Source: Donghicola tyrosinivorans
GTDB lineage: Bacteria > Pseudomonadota > Alphaproteobacteria > Rhodobacterales > Rhodobacteraceae
Assembly: GCF_003003355.1 (NCBI RefSeq)
Contig: NZ_PVTQ01000008.1
Coordinates: 1 to 64,000, forward strand
Direction: 5' to 3'
DNA length: 64,000 nucleotides
Shown: piece after piece, positions 18,767 to 27,498 of the stretch
Layout: every line of letters begins with the position of its first letter
Position numbering within the stretch: the first letter of the stretch is position 1
Position numbers and translations under genes: made by a program
The notes under the pieces: model-generated
Seen by the model: the letters and a program-made list of their open reading frames with translations, nothing else
Database searches by the model: none
What the model was told of the DNA's origin: nothing

Positions 18767-19894
18767 ATGTCTAAGACACTCTACGTCGCCGCTGCTCTCG
18801 CACTCGGAGCGGCACCGGCTTTCGCTAACAGCGTAACCTACTCCAGCCAAGAGGGCGTCAACAGTCTGTACCTGCAGCTTCAGGGCACGGGCAACAGCGT
18901 CGGTTCAGAAGCGCCTGCGAATTCCAGCGCGGCCCAGACCACCGGCACCTGGCAAAGCGAAAAATCCAAGGGTTTTGGCAACACCACCATGGATGGTCGC
19001 CCTGTGACTGACCTGCGCTATTTCGCCTATACCAATGTCACTTGGGCGCAAACCGCAACCAGCAGCTATCCGACGGATTACAGCGCGGCCAAGCAGGTGG
19101 GTGACAACAACCGTGTAAATGCGATCCAGCATGGCAACCGCAACGCGCTGAACTTCTCTCAGGGTTCGGACACGGTCTTTGAAGAGACCATTTCGCGTGC
19201 TGCAATCGACTCGGATCGCGTTATGGATTTCAAACACGGGCAGGCAGATGATATCTCGCTGGGTCGTGATCTGGCAGCCGAAGCTGCATACGACCGCCAG
19301 TTCGGCTTTACCCAGACCTTCAGCCGCGGTGCGGTCACTACGGCCACCGGCAACCTGCTGGACGTTGACCAGTACGGGGATGACAACGGCGCTGTGATCA
19401 ACCAGCTTGGCGATTACAACGTGGCCGACCTGTACCAGAGCGGTGGAAACAACCAAGCTGACGTCCTACAGGCTGGCGATAGCAGCTATCTGGAAGCCAA
19501 CCAGATCGGTGTCGGCAACGGCATGCTGGTTCGTCAGTACTCGACCAACACCGCGATGCTGAACCAGTGGGGTAACGATAACTTTATGGAAGTCTATCAG
19601 GGCGACGTGAACGGCACCACGGCCAACGCCAGCAGCGTAGAAGTAACCACTGATGGTAACGAAAACACCATACACATCACCCAGAACGGTGACTTCGGCG
19701 GCAACTCGATCATTGTAAATCAGAATGGTGACGGCAACGAAGTGTTCTCGACCCAGTCGGGCCGCAACAGCGGGATCACTCTGCTTCAGGACGGCAGCAA
19801 CAACATGTTTAACGCGGTTCAGACCTCGAACATGCGTCAGGTTGCAGTGGCCATGTATGGCACCGGCGGCAACGTCTACCTGACCCAGCGCTAA
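18767..19894 (+). CDS. Curlin-repeat amyloid subunit (CsgA/CsgB-like)
   Basis: A 375-residue secreted protein. The signal peptide MSKTLYVAAALALGAAPAFA is cleaved after AFA. From about residue 100 it carries curlin-type repeats of the pattern QxGxxNxxxxxQ: NQLGDYNVADLYQSGGNNQ, VLQAGDSSYLEANQIG, HITQNGDFGGNSI, VNQNGDGNEV and LLQDGSNNMFNAVQ. In curli such repeats stack as a cross-beta amyloid fibre outside the cell. It is much longer than E. coli CsgA (about 150 residues) and has a non-repeat N-terminal half. The ATG at 18767 follows GAAGGA. The CsgF and CsgG genes downstream support the assignment. Whether it is the major fibre or the nucleator is unclear. Confidence 0.82.
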   Translation: MSKTLYVAAALALGAAPAFANSVTYSSQEGVNSLYLQLQGTGNSVGSEAPANSSAAQTTGTWQSEKSKGFGNTTMDGRPVTDLRYFAYTNVTWAQTATSSYPTDYSAAKQVGDNNRVNAIQHGNRNALNFSQGSDTVFEETISRAAIDSDRVMDFKHGQADDISLGRDLAAEAAYDRQFGFTQTFSRGAVTTATGNLLDVDQYGDDNGAVINQLGDYNVADLYQSGGNNQADVLQAGDSSYLEANQIGVGNGMLVRQYSTNTAMLNQWGNDNFMEVYQGDVNGTTANASSVEVTTDGNENTIHITQNGDFGGNSIIVNQNGDGNEVFSTQSGRNSGITLLQDGSNNMFNAVQTSNMRQVAVAMYGTGGNVYLTQR

Positions 19895-19956
19895 TTATAC
19901 CCCGACTGCGTCGGCCTCACCTCCCCTTAACTTGGCGCAGCCTCGGGTCTCCGGAG

Positions 19957-19986
19957 ACGGGCAAGCTTAACGGCTTGCCCGTTTTT
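19957..19986 (+). terminator. Rho-independent terminator after the curlin gene
   Basis: ACGGGCAAGC (19957-19966) and GCTTGCCCGT (19973-19982) form a perfect 10-bp stem with a 6-nt loop, followed directly by TTTTT. It separates the subunit gene from csgF and csgG and should let the fibre subunit be made in excess. Confidence 0.88.
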
Positions 19987-20158
19987 CGACTCTGGCATGC
20001 CACATGCAAAGACCTACCGAATACTGGGGCTGGCGGATGCTGCGCTACCACATCGGGTACGCAGCTATCCTTAGTATATATTGGACCGCAAAATTGCAAA
20101 GACTATCATGCCTAAACGGAAGGGGCCGCCCTTCCTCCATACGAATGGAGATGCCGGA

Positions 20159-20563
20159 ATGAAACGTTTGCTCTGCCTAGCCATTCTGGCGTTTCCCTTT
20201 AGCGCCCAAGCCTCTGATTTACGGTTTAATTTCGACCTTCCGGCCTTTGGCGGCAACGGGATGAACAATTCCTATTACATGACCTTGCTGGAAAGCCAGA
20301 AACAGACCTTTGAAGAGGAAGAGCCCGAGCAGACCCAATTGGAGCGTTTCCGCGAGGATCTGGAGCGGCGTTTGCTGACCACTCTAGCGTCAGACATCAC
20401 GCAAAAGATATTTGGTAGCGATGCAACGCCGGGCGGCAGCTTTGAGATTGGTGATCTCAGCGTCAACTACACCACGGATTCAAACGGGGATGTGATTATC
20501 ACACTCAATGACGGAAATTCGACCACCGAGATCGTCGTGCCGGAGTTGACGGATGCATCTTAG
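20159..20563 (+). CDS. csgF: Curli assembly component CsgF
   Basis: A 134-residue exported protein. The signal peptide is MKRLLCLAILAFPFSAQA. The mature N-terminus SDLRFNFDLPAFGGNGMNNS matches the conserved CsgF segment (FxFxNPxFGGNPxN) that plugs into the CsgG pore. The C-terminal half has a helix (QLERFREDLERRLL) and beta strands ending TTEIVVPEL. CsgF links the nucleator and fibre to the CsgG channel at the cell surface. The ATG at 20159 has a GGAG site; the open frame begins earlier but without a signal peptide. It overlaps csgG by 11 nt. Confidence 0.9.
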   Translation: MKRLLCLAILAFPFSAQASDLRFNFDLPAFGGNGMNNSYYMTLLESQKQTFEEEEPEQTQLERFREDLERRLLTTLASDITQKIFGSDATPGGSFEIGDLSVNYTTDSNGDVIITLNDGNSTTEIVVPELTDAS

Positions 20564-21563
20564 GGCCATCGCGGCGCTTCTCAGCGGAACCATCGCCCTT
20601 GGCGGATGCGCGGGCGTTTATCACGACGCGCAAATGACCAAGACCCAGACCGGCGGGGAAACCGTGGCGGCGCAATCGGCCAATTATACACCGCTGAAAA
20701 GCTTTCCCAAGCGAGGGCAAAAGACCAGCATCGCCGTCTATGACTTTCCCGATTTGACGGGGCAGATGGCCAAGAACGACAGTTATTCGGAGCTTAGCAA
20801 GACGGTCTCGCAAGGGGCGGATGCCTATGTGGTTGCGGCTTTGCGTGAGGTCGGCGGCGGTAGCTGGTTCCGCGTGGTCGAGCGCCGCTTTCTAGAGCCT
20901 GTCCTGCAAGAGCGCCGGCTGGTCACCGGCCAGTTCACCGAAGACGCGCAACGCGCCCACACCCAAGCCGAACGGGGCCGCATCAAGGCGGAAACCGATG
21001 CAGTAGATCAGGACGTGGAAAAGCTGCGCAGCGATGTTTATCGCGATTACGGCGTCGGGGGCGGTCAGCCCGCGCAGCAGAACCTGCCGCCTATTGAACA
21101 GACACTAGACAATCTGGACCGCTACCGCGCCCGCCGGATCTCGGAGATCGGGAAAGAGGTACCGTTCTCGGCCTTTGTTCTGGGCAAGCCGATGGATGAC
21201 ATCATCCCTGCGGATTACCTGATCACTGGGGCCATCGTGTCTTACGATCACGACGTGATCAACGGCGGCGGCGGCCTTCGCGTGGCCAATATCGGCGTCA
21301 AGGAACGCATCCGGCGCGACATCATCACGGTAAACCTGCGGCTGGTGAAGGTCAGCACTTCAGAAATCGTCGCGGAAGAGACCGTGACCCAAGCGGTCGA
21401 AAGCCGGTTGGCCCAAGGCAGCACCATGACCTACGTGACGCTGGACAGAATTCTTGAGGCAGAGGCCGGCACTGCCATCAATGAGCCCAAATCCTTTGCG
21501 CTGGACGCCGCCCTGCGTCAGGCGCTGAGTTCCGTCTTGCGACAATGGACGGGACAGAGTTGA
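20553..21563 (+). CDS. csgG: Curli secretion channel CsgG
   Basis: A 336-residue outer-membrane lipoprotein of the CsgG/HfaB family. The signal sequence MHLRAIAALLSGTIAL ends in the lipobox LGGC. Family segments include TSIAVYDFPDLTGQ, WFRVVERRFLEPVLQERR, PADYLITGAIVSYDHDV and RRDIITVNLRLVKVSTSEIV, where the transmembrane hairpin region lies. An inserted charged stretch (about residues 140-190, Gln/Arg-rich) lengthens it compared with E. coli CsgG (277 residues). CsgG forms the nonameric pore that exports curli subunits. No csgE or csgD is seen in this window. Confidence 0.93.
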   Translation: MHLRAIAALLSGTIALGGCAGVYHDAQMTKTQTGGETVAAQSANYTPLKSFPKRGQKTSIAVYDFPDLTGQMAKNDSYSELSKTVSQGADAYVVAALREVGGGSWFRVVERRFLEPVLQERRLVTGQFTEDAQRAHTQAERGRIKAETDAVDQDVEKLRSDVYRDYGVGGGQPAQQNLPPIEQTLDNLDRYRARRISEIGKEVPFSAFVLGKPMDDIIPADYLITGAIVSYDHDVINGGGGLRVANIGVKERIRRDIITVNLRLVKVSTSEIVAEETVTQAVESRLAQGSTMTYVTLDRILEAEAGTAINEPKSFALDAALRQALSSVLRQWTGQS

Positions 21564-21596
21564 CCGGCGATCCTCCCGCAACGGTCAACCCAAATG

Positions 21597-21632
21597 CAAA
21601 GGCCGCGAACCCACAGGGTGCCGCGGCCTTTG
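21597..21632. terminator. Bidirectional hairpin between csgG and livM
   Basis: CAAAGGCCGCG (21597-21607) pairs perfectly with CGCGGCCTTTG (21622-21632). It lies between convergent genes (csgG stop at 21563, livM stop at 21650). The flanking A and T bases are part of the stem, so it can work in both directions. Confidence 0.75.
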
Positions 21633-21649
21633 TATGTTCAGGAACAGGG

Positions 21650-22651
21650 TTAAAGCAGGCGACGGGTTGGAAACAGGCTCCAGCCTGTGCGGGCGGCAAT
21701 CCAGCCCCAGATGCCGCGCTTGTCCATCAGCATGACGCCGATGGCGATGGCCCCCATCAACATCAGATACCATGTGCCCCAATCCGCTGCGACTTGCCGC
21801 AGGGCAAAGAACAGGATGGTTCCGATGATCGGCCCCTCAATCGTGCCAAGCCCGCCGATCACCACGATGAACAGCACAAACGCGGTCCAGTCGTTCACAC
21901 TGAAGGCGGCATCAGGGGTAATCCGCAGCTTTTGCAGGAACAAAAAGCCCCCCGCCAGCGCGGTAAAGCCTGCCGTTAGCACATAGACCGAAAACTTGAG
22001 ACGGCGGGTGTTCACGCCAATGGTCTCGGCCGCCAGTTCGCTGTCACGGATGGCGGTCATCGCCAGACCCCAGCGGGATTTCAGGATGCCCCAGACCAGC
22101 AGGACAGACGCAGTGCCGATGGCGAAGGCGATGTAATACATGACCATCTCTCGCTCGGCCCGCCCTTCGGCAAGGGATCGGGCGATGTCCACGGGCAACG
22201 AAATCCCCGATCCGCCCCCAAGGGCCGAGACCTGCGCGACCCCCAGCCGATAGACCTCGGCGATAACCCATGTGCCGATAGCGAAGTAGGCCCCGTTCAG
22301 GCGAAAGGCCAGCCAGCCGGTTGGAATGGCAATGATGGCCGTACCAAAGGCGCTAAGGATCAGGGCTGGTACAACGCCGATCCCGCCAAAGATCGCCAAG
22401 GCAAAGAACAGATAGCCGCCAAGCCCCACAAATGCCTGTTGGCCGACGCTGACAAGGCCGGTGTAGCCCGCCAGCAGGTTCCACATTTGCGCCAGAGCCA
22501 GATAGCTGAGGGCCTCCATCAAGAGGCGCAGCTCGGCACGGCCTGCCCAGAAAGGGGCGCTGGCCAGCACAAGAAGGGCGCCGCCAAGGATCAGCACCGA
22601 TGCGCCGAATTGCAGGACGGGTTTGCTTTGGGTGTGTGCAATCATGGTCAT
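21650..22651 (-). CDS. livM: Branched-chain amino acid-type ABC permease (LivM)
   Basis: A 333-residue inner-membrane permease of the LivM branch. The hallmark NLLAGYTGLVSVGQQAFVGLGGY lies near residue 60, and VVIGGLGTIEGPIIGTILF in the C-terminal part contacts the ATPases. It is the last gene of the operon that starts with the binding protein at 26275. Its ATG is 1 nt beyond the LivH stop; a second ATG two codons later is an equal candidate. Liv-type systems import amino acids but also aromatic acids, amides or urea. Here the regulator and neighbours suggest an aromatic-derived acid. Confidence 0.9.
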   Translation of the reverse strand: MTMIAHTQSKPVLQFGASVLILGGALLVLASAPFWAGRAELRLLMEALSYLALAQMWNLLAGYTGLVSVGQQAFVGLGGYLFFALAIFGGIGVVPALILSAFGTAIIAIPTGWLAFRLNGAYFAIGTWVIAEVYRLGVAQVSALGGGSGISLPVDIARSLAEGRAEREMVMYYIAFAIGTASVLLVWGILKSRWGLAMTAIRDSELAAETIGVNTRRLKFSVYVLTAGFTALAGGFLFLQKLRITPDAAFSVNDWTAFVLFIVVIGGLGTIEGPIIGTILFFALRQVAADWGTWYLMLMGAIAIGVMLMDKRGIWGWIAARTGWSLFPTRRLL

Positions 22652-22652
22652 G

Positions 22653-23519
22653 TCAGTGGCTCACTTTCGGGAAGAGGCCCGTGGGCCGGATCACCAGCAC
22701 CAGAAGAAAGGCCAGATGGCCCGCAAGGATCTGGACGCCCGCATCGATCTGCGCACCGATGGTCTGCGCCACCCCAAGGATGATGCCGCCCAAAAGCGTG
22801 CCCCAGATGTTGCCAAGACCGCCGATGATCACGGCCTCGAACGCGAACAGCAGACGCGCGGGGCCAGCGGCGGGATCAAAGTTGGTTTTCATCGCCAGCC
22901 AGATGCCCGCGATCCCCACCACCAAGGACGCCAGCCCCGTGGCCAGCGCAAAGGTATGCGCATTGCGCCCCCCCATCAGTGGCACGATCTCTGGATCGTC
23001 CGAGGTGGCCCGCAGCATCCGCCCCAAAGGCGTGCGGTAGAAGATGAACTGCAACATGGCGATCACGCCCAATGCGGTCAGGAACATCAGGGCAGGCAAC
23101 AGGCCGATTGCCAGCTTGTCGGCCACTTGCAGACTGGTGGTTTCCAGCCAGCCGGTCTGAAGTTTCTGGCTGTCGGCTGAATACAACTCAAGCAGGCCGT
23201 TCTGGATGATGATCGACATGCCGAAGGTCACCAGAATGGGCGGCAGGATATCTTTGCCAAGCACACGGTTCAGCAGCACCCGCTGGTTCAGGTAGCCCGC
23301 GCAGGCCACCAGCAGCAGCACCATCGCCACCCCAATCGCGGGATGCAGGCCCCAGCTGACGATGAAGGTCACGATCAGATACGCGCCCACCACGATGAAA
23401 TCCCCGTGGGCGATGTTCACAAAGCGCATAACGCCGAACATCAGGCTCAGGCCAGCGGCGAACAGCGCGTATAGCCCGCCAAGCATCACCCCTTGGATGA
23501 CCGAGTTGATCCAGACCAT
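22653..23519 (-). CDS. livH: Branched-chain amino acid-type ABC permease (LivH)
   Basis: A 288-residue permease with about eight membrane segments. Typical LivH pieces are GGLYALFAAGLSLMFGVMRFVNIAHGDF at residues 15-42 and AVIIGGLGNIWGTLLGGIILG near the end. It pairs with LivM to form the channel. Its ATG overlaps the stop of livF by one base (TGATG), so translation is coupled. Confidence 0.9.
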   Translation of the reverse strand: MVWINSVIQGVMLGGLYALFAAGLSLMFGVMRFVNIAHGDFIVVGAYLIVTFIVSWGLHPAIGVAMVLLLVACAGYLNQRVLLNRVLGKDILPPILVTFGMSIIIQNGLLELYSADSQKLQTGWLETTSLQVADKLAIGLLPALMFLTALGVIAMLQFIFYRTPLGRMLRATSDDPEIVPLMGGRNAHTFALATGLASLVVGIAGIWLAMKTNFDPAAGPARLLFAFEAVIIGGLGNIWGTLLGGIILGVAQTIGAQIDAGVQILAGHLAFLLVLVIRPTGLFPKVSH

Positions 23520-24232
23520 CAGGCGGCCTCCCCTATTCCGAAATATGCGTTGGCGATTTGCTCGCGGCTGAGGCTGTCCGGCGTTCCGGTCAGGGAAACG
23601 CGCCCCTCCATAAAGCAGTAGATGCGGTCGGCCACGGCCAGCGCCTGGCCCACGTCCTGTTCGACCACCAGAATGGCGGTACCCCGTTCGCGGATCAGCG
23701 GCACGGCCTCATAGATGTCTTTGATGACCTTTGGCGCAAGGCCAAGGCTGATCTCATCGCACAGCAGCAGCGTGGGGTTCGACATCAGCGCGCGGCCAAT
23801 GGCCACCATCTGTTGCTGCCCGCCCGATAGCGCCGTGCCGGGGTTGTTCTTCTTTGCCTTGAGGTCTGGGAACAGGCTGTAGACCTCGGCCAGCGACCAC
23901 GGGCCTTTGCGTTTGCCCGCGGCGCCGATCAGCAGGTTTTCCTCAACGCTTAAGGACCGGAACAGGCGGCGGCCTTCGGGCACCATCGCAAGGCCGCGCT
24001 TGTGGATCTGGTCGGCAGCCATGCCCGCGATGGGCTGATCGCAGAACCGGATATCCTGCCCGCGCGTTGAATGCAGACCCGTCAGGCTACGCAGAAAGGT
24101 GGATTTCCCCGCCCCGTTCGAGCCGATAATCGCCACGGTCTCGCCCGCCTCGACGGTCATATCGATCCCGAACAGGGCTTGAAAATCGCCGTAGTGGGCG
24201 GTCAGGCCCGATACCTCAAGCAGCTTGGTCAT
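23519..24232 (-). CDS. livF: Branched-chain amino acid-type ABC ATPase (LivF)
   Basis: A 237-residue ATPase. Walker A is GSNGAGKST near residue 38, the signature is LSGGQQQMVAIGRAL, and Walker B is LLLCDEISLGLAP with the DEIS/LGLAP form characteristic of LivF. It uses the ATG at 24230-24232 rather than the TTG one codon before. It overlaps livG by 17 nt. With LivG it makes the ATPase heterodimer. Confidence 0.92.
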   Translation of the reverse strand: MTKLLEVSGLTAHYGDFQALFGIDMTVEAGETVAIIGSNGAGKSTFLRSLTGLHSTRGQDIRFCDQPIAGMAADQIHKRGLAMVPEGRRLFRSLSVEENLLIGAAGKRKGPWSLAEVYSLFPDLKAKKNNPGTALSGGQQQMVAIGRALMSNPTLLLCDEISLGLAPKVIKDIYEAVPLIRERGTAILVVEQDVGQALAVADRIYCFMEGRVSLTGTPDSLSREQIANAYFGIGEAA

Positions 24233-24950
24233 CAACCGAGATCCCCATGTAGATTTCCTGAACCATCGGATCGGCCATCACTGCACGAGGGGCACCCTCG
24301 GCGACGATCTTGCCGAAATCGATGACGATCAGCCGGTCCACCACCGCCAGCAGCGCGTGGACGATGTGTTCAATCCAGATGATCGAAACACCGCTGGCGT
24401 GGATGGCCTGAATGGTCTCGACCAGCGCATGACATTCGGCCTCTGTCAGACCGCCTGCGATTTCATCCAGCAGCAGCAGTTCAGGGCCGGTGGCCAAGGC
24501 GCGGGACAATTCCAGCCGCTTGCGTTCCAGCAAGGTCAGACTGCCTGCAGGGCGGTTCGCCTTTGGCAAAAGGCCGGTGCGTTCCAGAATGTCATGGCAG
24601 GCTTCACGCGCATCATGGTGCCCTGCCCCGCCGAAGGACGAGGCGACCAGCAGGTTTTCAAACACCGTCATGCCCACGAAAGGGTGAGGGATCTGAAACG
24701 ACCGCGCGATCCCCGCGCGGCAGCGGGCCGAGGCAGGCTGCGCCGTCACATCCTGACCCTTGAACATCACCATGCCGGAAGACGGCGCCAAGGCCCCGCC
24801 GATCAGGTTGAACAGGGTCGATTTCCCAGCCCCATTGGGGCCGATGATCCCAAGCGCCTGCCCCTTGGGCAGATCAAAGGTCACGTTGTCGGAAACGGTC
24901 AGGGCGCCGAAGGATTTGTTCACGCCCGTTAGCCGAAGAAGAGGCTCCAT
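24216..24950 (-). CDS. livG: Branched-chain amino acid-type ABC ATPase (LivG)
   Basis: A 244-residue ATPase. Walker A is GPNGAGKST near residue 39 and Walker B LLLLDEIAGGLTEAE. The expected ABC signature is divergent: LTLLERKRLELSRAL in place of LSxGxQ, which is usual in this subfamily. SARCRAGIARSFQIPHPF is the LivG-type Q-loop region. The ATG has an AGGAGAGAGG site. It is the second gene of the operon, 59 nt after the binding-protein gene with a hairpin between. Confidence 0.9.
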   Translation of the reverse strand: MEPLLRLTGVNKSFGALTVSDNVTFDLPKGQALGIIGPNGAGKSTLFNLIGGALAPSSGMVMFKGQDVTAQPASARCRAGIARSFQIPHPFVGMTVFENLLVASSFGGAGHHDAREACHDILERTGLLPKANRPAGSLTLLERKRLELSRALATGPELLLLDEIAGGLTEAECHALVETIQAIHASGVSIIWIEHIVHALLAVVDRLIVIDFGKIVAEGAPRAVMADPMVQEIYMGISVDDQAA

Positions 24951-24974
24951 CCTCTCTCCTTTCTGAAATAAGGG

Positions 24975-24999
24975 CCGGAGCGCATATGGGACGCTCCGG
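24975..24999 (-). other. Intercistronic GC hairpin after the binding-protein gene (Liv operon)
   Basis: CCGGAGCG (24975-24982) pairs perfectly with CGCTCCGG (24992-24999). It lies between the binding-protein stop (25010) and livG. It is the third such hairpin at the same operon position in this window. Confidence 0.6.
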
Positions 25000-25009
25000 C
25001 AGGCTCCGC

Positions 25010-26275
25010 TTAGGCGATGGGCTTCATCTCACCCGTGGTGGGGATCGCCGGCGTGTGGGAATTGGTGACAATCTGTAGCTCCGGCTCCCCGCCGTTCAGC
25101 TGCCACTGCCCACCGGCAAGCGGAGTTTTCGAAACGCTTGGCACGGGGCCGGTCTGGAAGTTCACAGGGCCAAAGACCGTATTCAGATCGGTGCCTCGGA
25201 TCGCCTCTGCGATGCTTTCGGGGCTATCCAGATCCTGACTGCGGCGCAGACTGTCGATGACCACTTCGAACAGGGAATGCTTGGCCCCCAACGGCATGGT
25301 CCACGGCTTGCCGGTCGCCGCCGTATAGGCATCGGCCAGCGCCTCGCAGCTTTGGCCAGAGAAGCTGGACGCATAGGGGAAAAACTTGTGCCACCAGACC
25401 TCAACCGACAGACCATCGGCGCGATTGCCCAAGGCCGCCATCGCCTGCGGGAATTCGCTGGCCTTTGCCACGTTAACCACCTTGGGGGCAAAGCCCTGCT
25501 GCGCGGCTTGCGTCCAGAAGGTGGTGAAATCCGGCGGGATCATCACGCCCGAGACAATCTCGACCCCCGCATCCTTGAAGGCGCTGATCTGTGCGCTGAA
25601 ATCGTCCGTCATGTTCTGGTAGCGACCCGGATCAACCAGCGTATAGCCCGCCTGCTGCATCACAGGGGGAAAGCCAAGCTCCGGATGGCTCCACCCGTTG
25701 CCGTCGGGATCGTTGGGCCACATGGCACCGACGATCTTGTTGGTGCCGATCGCGTCCCAGTGGGACATGAACACCTGAATGATGTCCTCAAGCCCCCAGA
25801 AAAAGTGGTTGGTGTATTCGAACCCAACGCTCGGATCGCCCTGACGGCCAAAGAAATGCGGCTGCCACGGGGTATCATTGGTTACGCAAGGCACGCCGTT
25901 CAGTTCCGCCTGATCCGCCACGGGGTTGGTCGTATCAGGGGTCGAGGAGGCGGCAATGATGTCCACCTCATCCTCAAAGATCAGCTCTTGCGCGGCGGAT
26001 GAGGCACGGTTCGAGTTTGACTGACTGTCCTTGACGATGAACTCAATGGGATGTTTCGCGCCGTTGATTTCCAGCCCATCTTTCAGGGCCTCGCGGAACT
26101 GGCCAAGGACGAAATCATCAGGCTCAGCAAAGATCGCCAGCGGGCCGGTCTTGGGCGTGACAAAGCCGATCTTGATGGGCCGCGTCTTTGCATATGCGGG
26201 CAGCGGAAAATTCGAAGTTGCGCCAAGCACGCCAGCGGCGGCGGCGCCTTTCAAAAGGCGTCGTCTGGAAATCAT
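25010..26275 (-). CDS. ABC transporter substrate-binding protein (Peripla_BP_6, Liv type, Tat signal)
   Basis: A 421-residue exported receptor. The signal peptide MISRRRLLKGAAAAGVLGA has a good Tat motif (SRRRLLK). The mature part starts near KTRPIKIGFVTPKTGPLAIFAEPDD, the Leu/Ile/Val-receptor fold. The ligand is uncertain: VDIIAASSTPDTTNPVADQAE and WPNDPDGNGWSHPELGFPP are typical of the large amide/aromatic-acid branch rather than of the small LivJ type. It is the first gene of the operon. The divergent IclR gene and the operator at 26360 suggest substrate-dependent control. Confidence 0.88.
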   Translation of the reverse strand: MISRRRLLKGAAAAGVLGATSNFPLPAYAKTRPIKIGFVTPKTGPLAIFAEPDDFVLGQFREALKDGLEINGAKHPIEFIVKDSQSNSNRASSAAQELIFEDEVDIIAASSTPDTTNPVADQAELNGVPCVTNDTPWQPHFFGRQGDPSVGFEYTNHFFWGLEDIIQVFMSHWDAIGTNKIVGAMWPNDPDGNGWSHPELGFPPVMQQAGYTLVDPGRYQNMTDDFSAQISAFKDAGVEIVSGVMIPPDFTTFWTQAAQQGFAPKVVNVAKASEFPQAMAALGNRADGLSVEVWWHKFFPYASSFSGQSCEALADAYTAATGKPWTMPLGAKHSLFEVVIDSLRRSQDLDSPESIAEAIRGTDLNTVFGPVNFQTGPVPSVSKTPLAGGQWQLNGGEPELQIVTNSHTPAIPTTGEMKPIA

Positions 26276-26359
26276 GGTGTCCTCCCTCAGCGCACGGCCC
26301 CTCTTGTTGCCCGCGACTTTGCTCCATCAAAGTCGGGCGGCGGGCTGTGCTGTTTGCAT

Positions 26360-26390
26360 TGTACCAATATACGGTACACTATACCAAAAT
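26360..26390. promoter_or_regulatory. IclR-type operator, site 1 (upstream of the Liv operon and iclR)
   Basis: GTACC (26361-26365) and GGTAC (26373-26377) form a 5-7-5 palindrome, followed after 5 nt by another TACC (26382-26385), giving half-sites TACC, GGTA, TACC. The reverse complement of this layout recurs at 27421. It lies 85 nt upstream of the binding-protein start in the divergent region. Confidence 0.65.
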
Positions 26391-26539
26391 GCAGGCGGAT
26401 AGGATTCGTGTCAATAGGTTTGCTGACGCCGCATGATTTGATGTGCGACACGGCCAGCCGTTGAAGAAGACCGCGCATCAAGGTAGCAGTGCTAAAGCGG
26501 CCCAGGCCTTTGCCCAGGTCCGAACCAAGGAGCAGACAC

Positions 26540-27304
26540 GTGGCTGATGACAAACCCCGCGCAAGCGACGGGCAATCCATCTCAAAGGCGATCGCGGTTT
26601 TGCGGGCGATTGCGGACAATCAGGGCTGCTCATTGGGGGACATCGCCAAGGCGACGGGCATGGCTCGATCCACGGTGCAGCGCATGGTCTCGGCCCTGAA
26701 CAACGAAGGGTTTGTGACCAAGAACGCCGGTCACCAGGGGGTCTTTCTGGGGATGGAGCTGGCCCGCCTCGGGGCCAAGGTCAACCTGAACGCCCGCGCG
26801 CTGTTGATGCCCCTGATGGAAGAATTGCACGCCCAGATCGGGGACAACATCGACCTGACCGCGATGGAAGACGGGCGAGTGATTGTGATCGAGCAGATCG
26901 CCTCGAACGAGGATATCCGCGTTATTTCCTTTGTCGGGCGCGAACATCCGGTCCATTGCACCGCCAATGGCAAGGCCCATCTGTCGCAATTATCCCATGA
27001 AACAGCACTGGCCCTGCTGCAAGATCGCGGCATGCCCGCGTTGACCGGCCATTCCATCACCGACCCTGCCCGCCTGATGGCGCAGGTCGAGGCATTTGCC
27101 GAGTTTGGCCTCTTCATCGACCGCGAAGAATACGGCGTTGATGCCTGTGCGATGGCTACCACCCTGCCCGAGATTGGCGGGCGCAAGCTGGCGATTTCCA
27201 TCGCCATGCCCACCGCCCGATTCAAGCGGCGGGAAGAGGACCTGAAGGCCGCGCTGTTGAATTTTCGGCGCGAAGTTCAGGCGCGCTTCGGCACCTCGAT
27301 CTAA
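26540..27304 (+). CDS. IclR-family transcriptional regulator
   Basis: A 254-residue regulator. The winged helix (SISKAIAVLRAIADNQGCSLGDIAKATGMARSTVQRMVSAL, about residues 12-52) is followed by the IclR effector domain (MEDGRVIVIEQI, HCTANGKAHLSQL, YGVDACAMATTLPEIGGRKLAISIAMP). I chose the GTG at 26540, which has AAGGAG 7 nt upstream; the longer frame adds 17 arginine-rich residues without a ribosome site. It is divergent from the Liv-type operon and upstream of the hydratase-aldolase operon. Matching operators before both suggest it controls both. Confidence 0.9.
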   Translation: MADDKPRASDGQSISKAIAVLRAIADNQGCSLGDIAKATGMARSTVQRMVSALNNEGFVTKNAGHQGVFLGMELARLGAKVNLNARALLMPLMEELHAQIGDNIDLTAMEDGRVIVIEQIASNEDIRVISFVGREHPVHCTANGKAHLSQLSHETALALLQDRGMPALTGHSITDPARLMAQVEAFAEFGLFIDREEYGVDACAMATTLPEIGGRKLAISIAMPTARFKRREEDLKAALLNFRREVQARFGTSI

Positions 27305-27418
27305 AAATTTCTCAGCCTCAAAGCTTTGAAAACGCAGGCGCCTTGGGCCGTGCGCCGGTTCTGTGTGCAGCCATCGTGCATCAGGCCGCTTGACAGCTTG
27401 GCCTGTTCAAATCATTTT

Positions 27419-27448
27419 TCGATACACTGTACCGAATAGCGGTACGAC
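27419..27448. promoter_or_regulatory. IclR-type operator, site 2 (upstream of the hydratase/aldolase operon)
   Basis: Half-sites GATA (27421-27424), TACC (27430-27433) and GGTA (27441-27444) have the spacing 5 then 7, the exact mirror of site 1. The shared core CGRTACACTRTACCRAA aligns without gaps. It lies about 50 nt upstream of the start of the next operon. Confidence 0.65.
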
Positions 27449-27498
27449 TCAAGTCCGTTGAGGAGCGGACCTTTTCCACACATCCGGGAGGACCCGAC

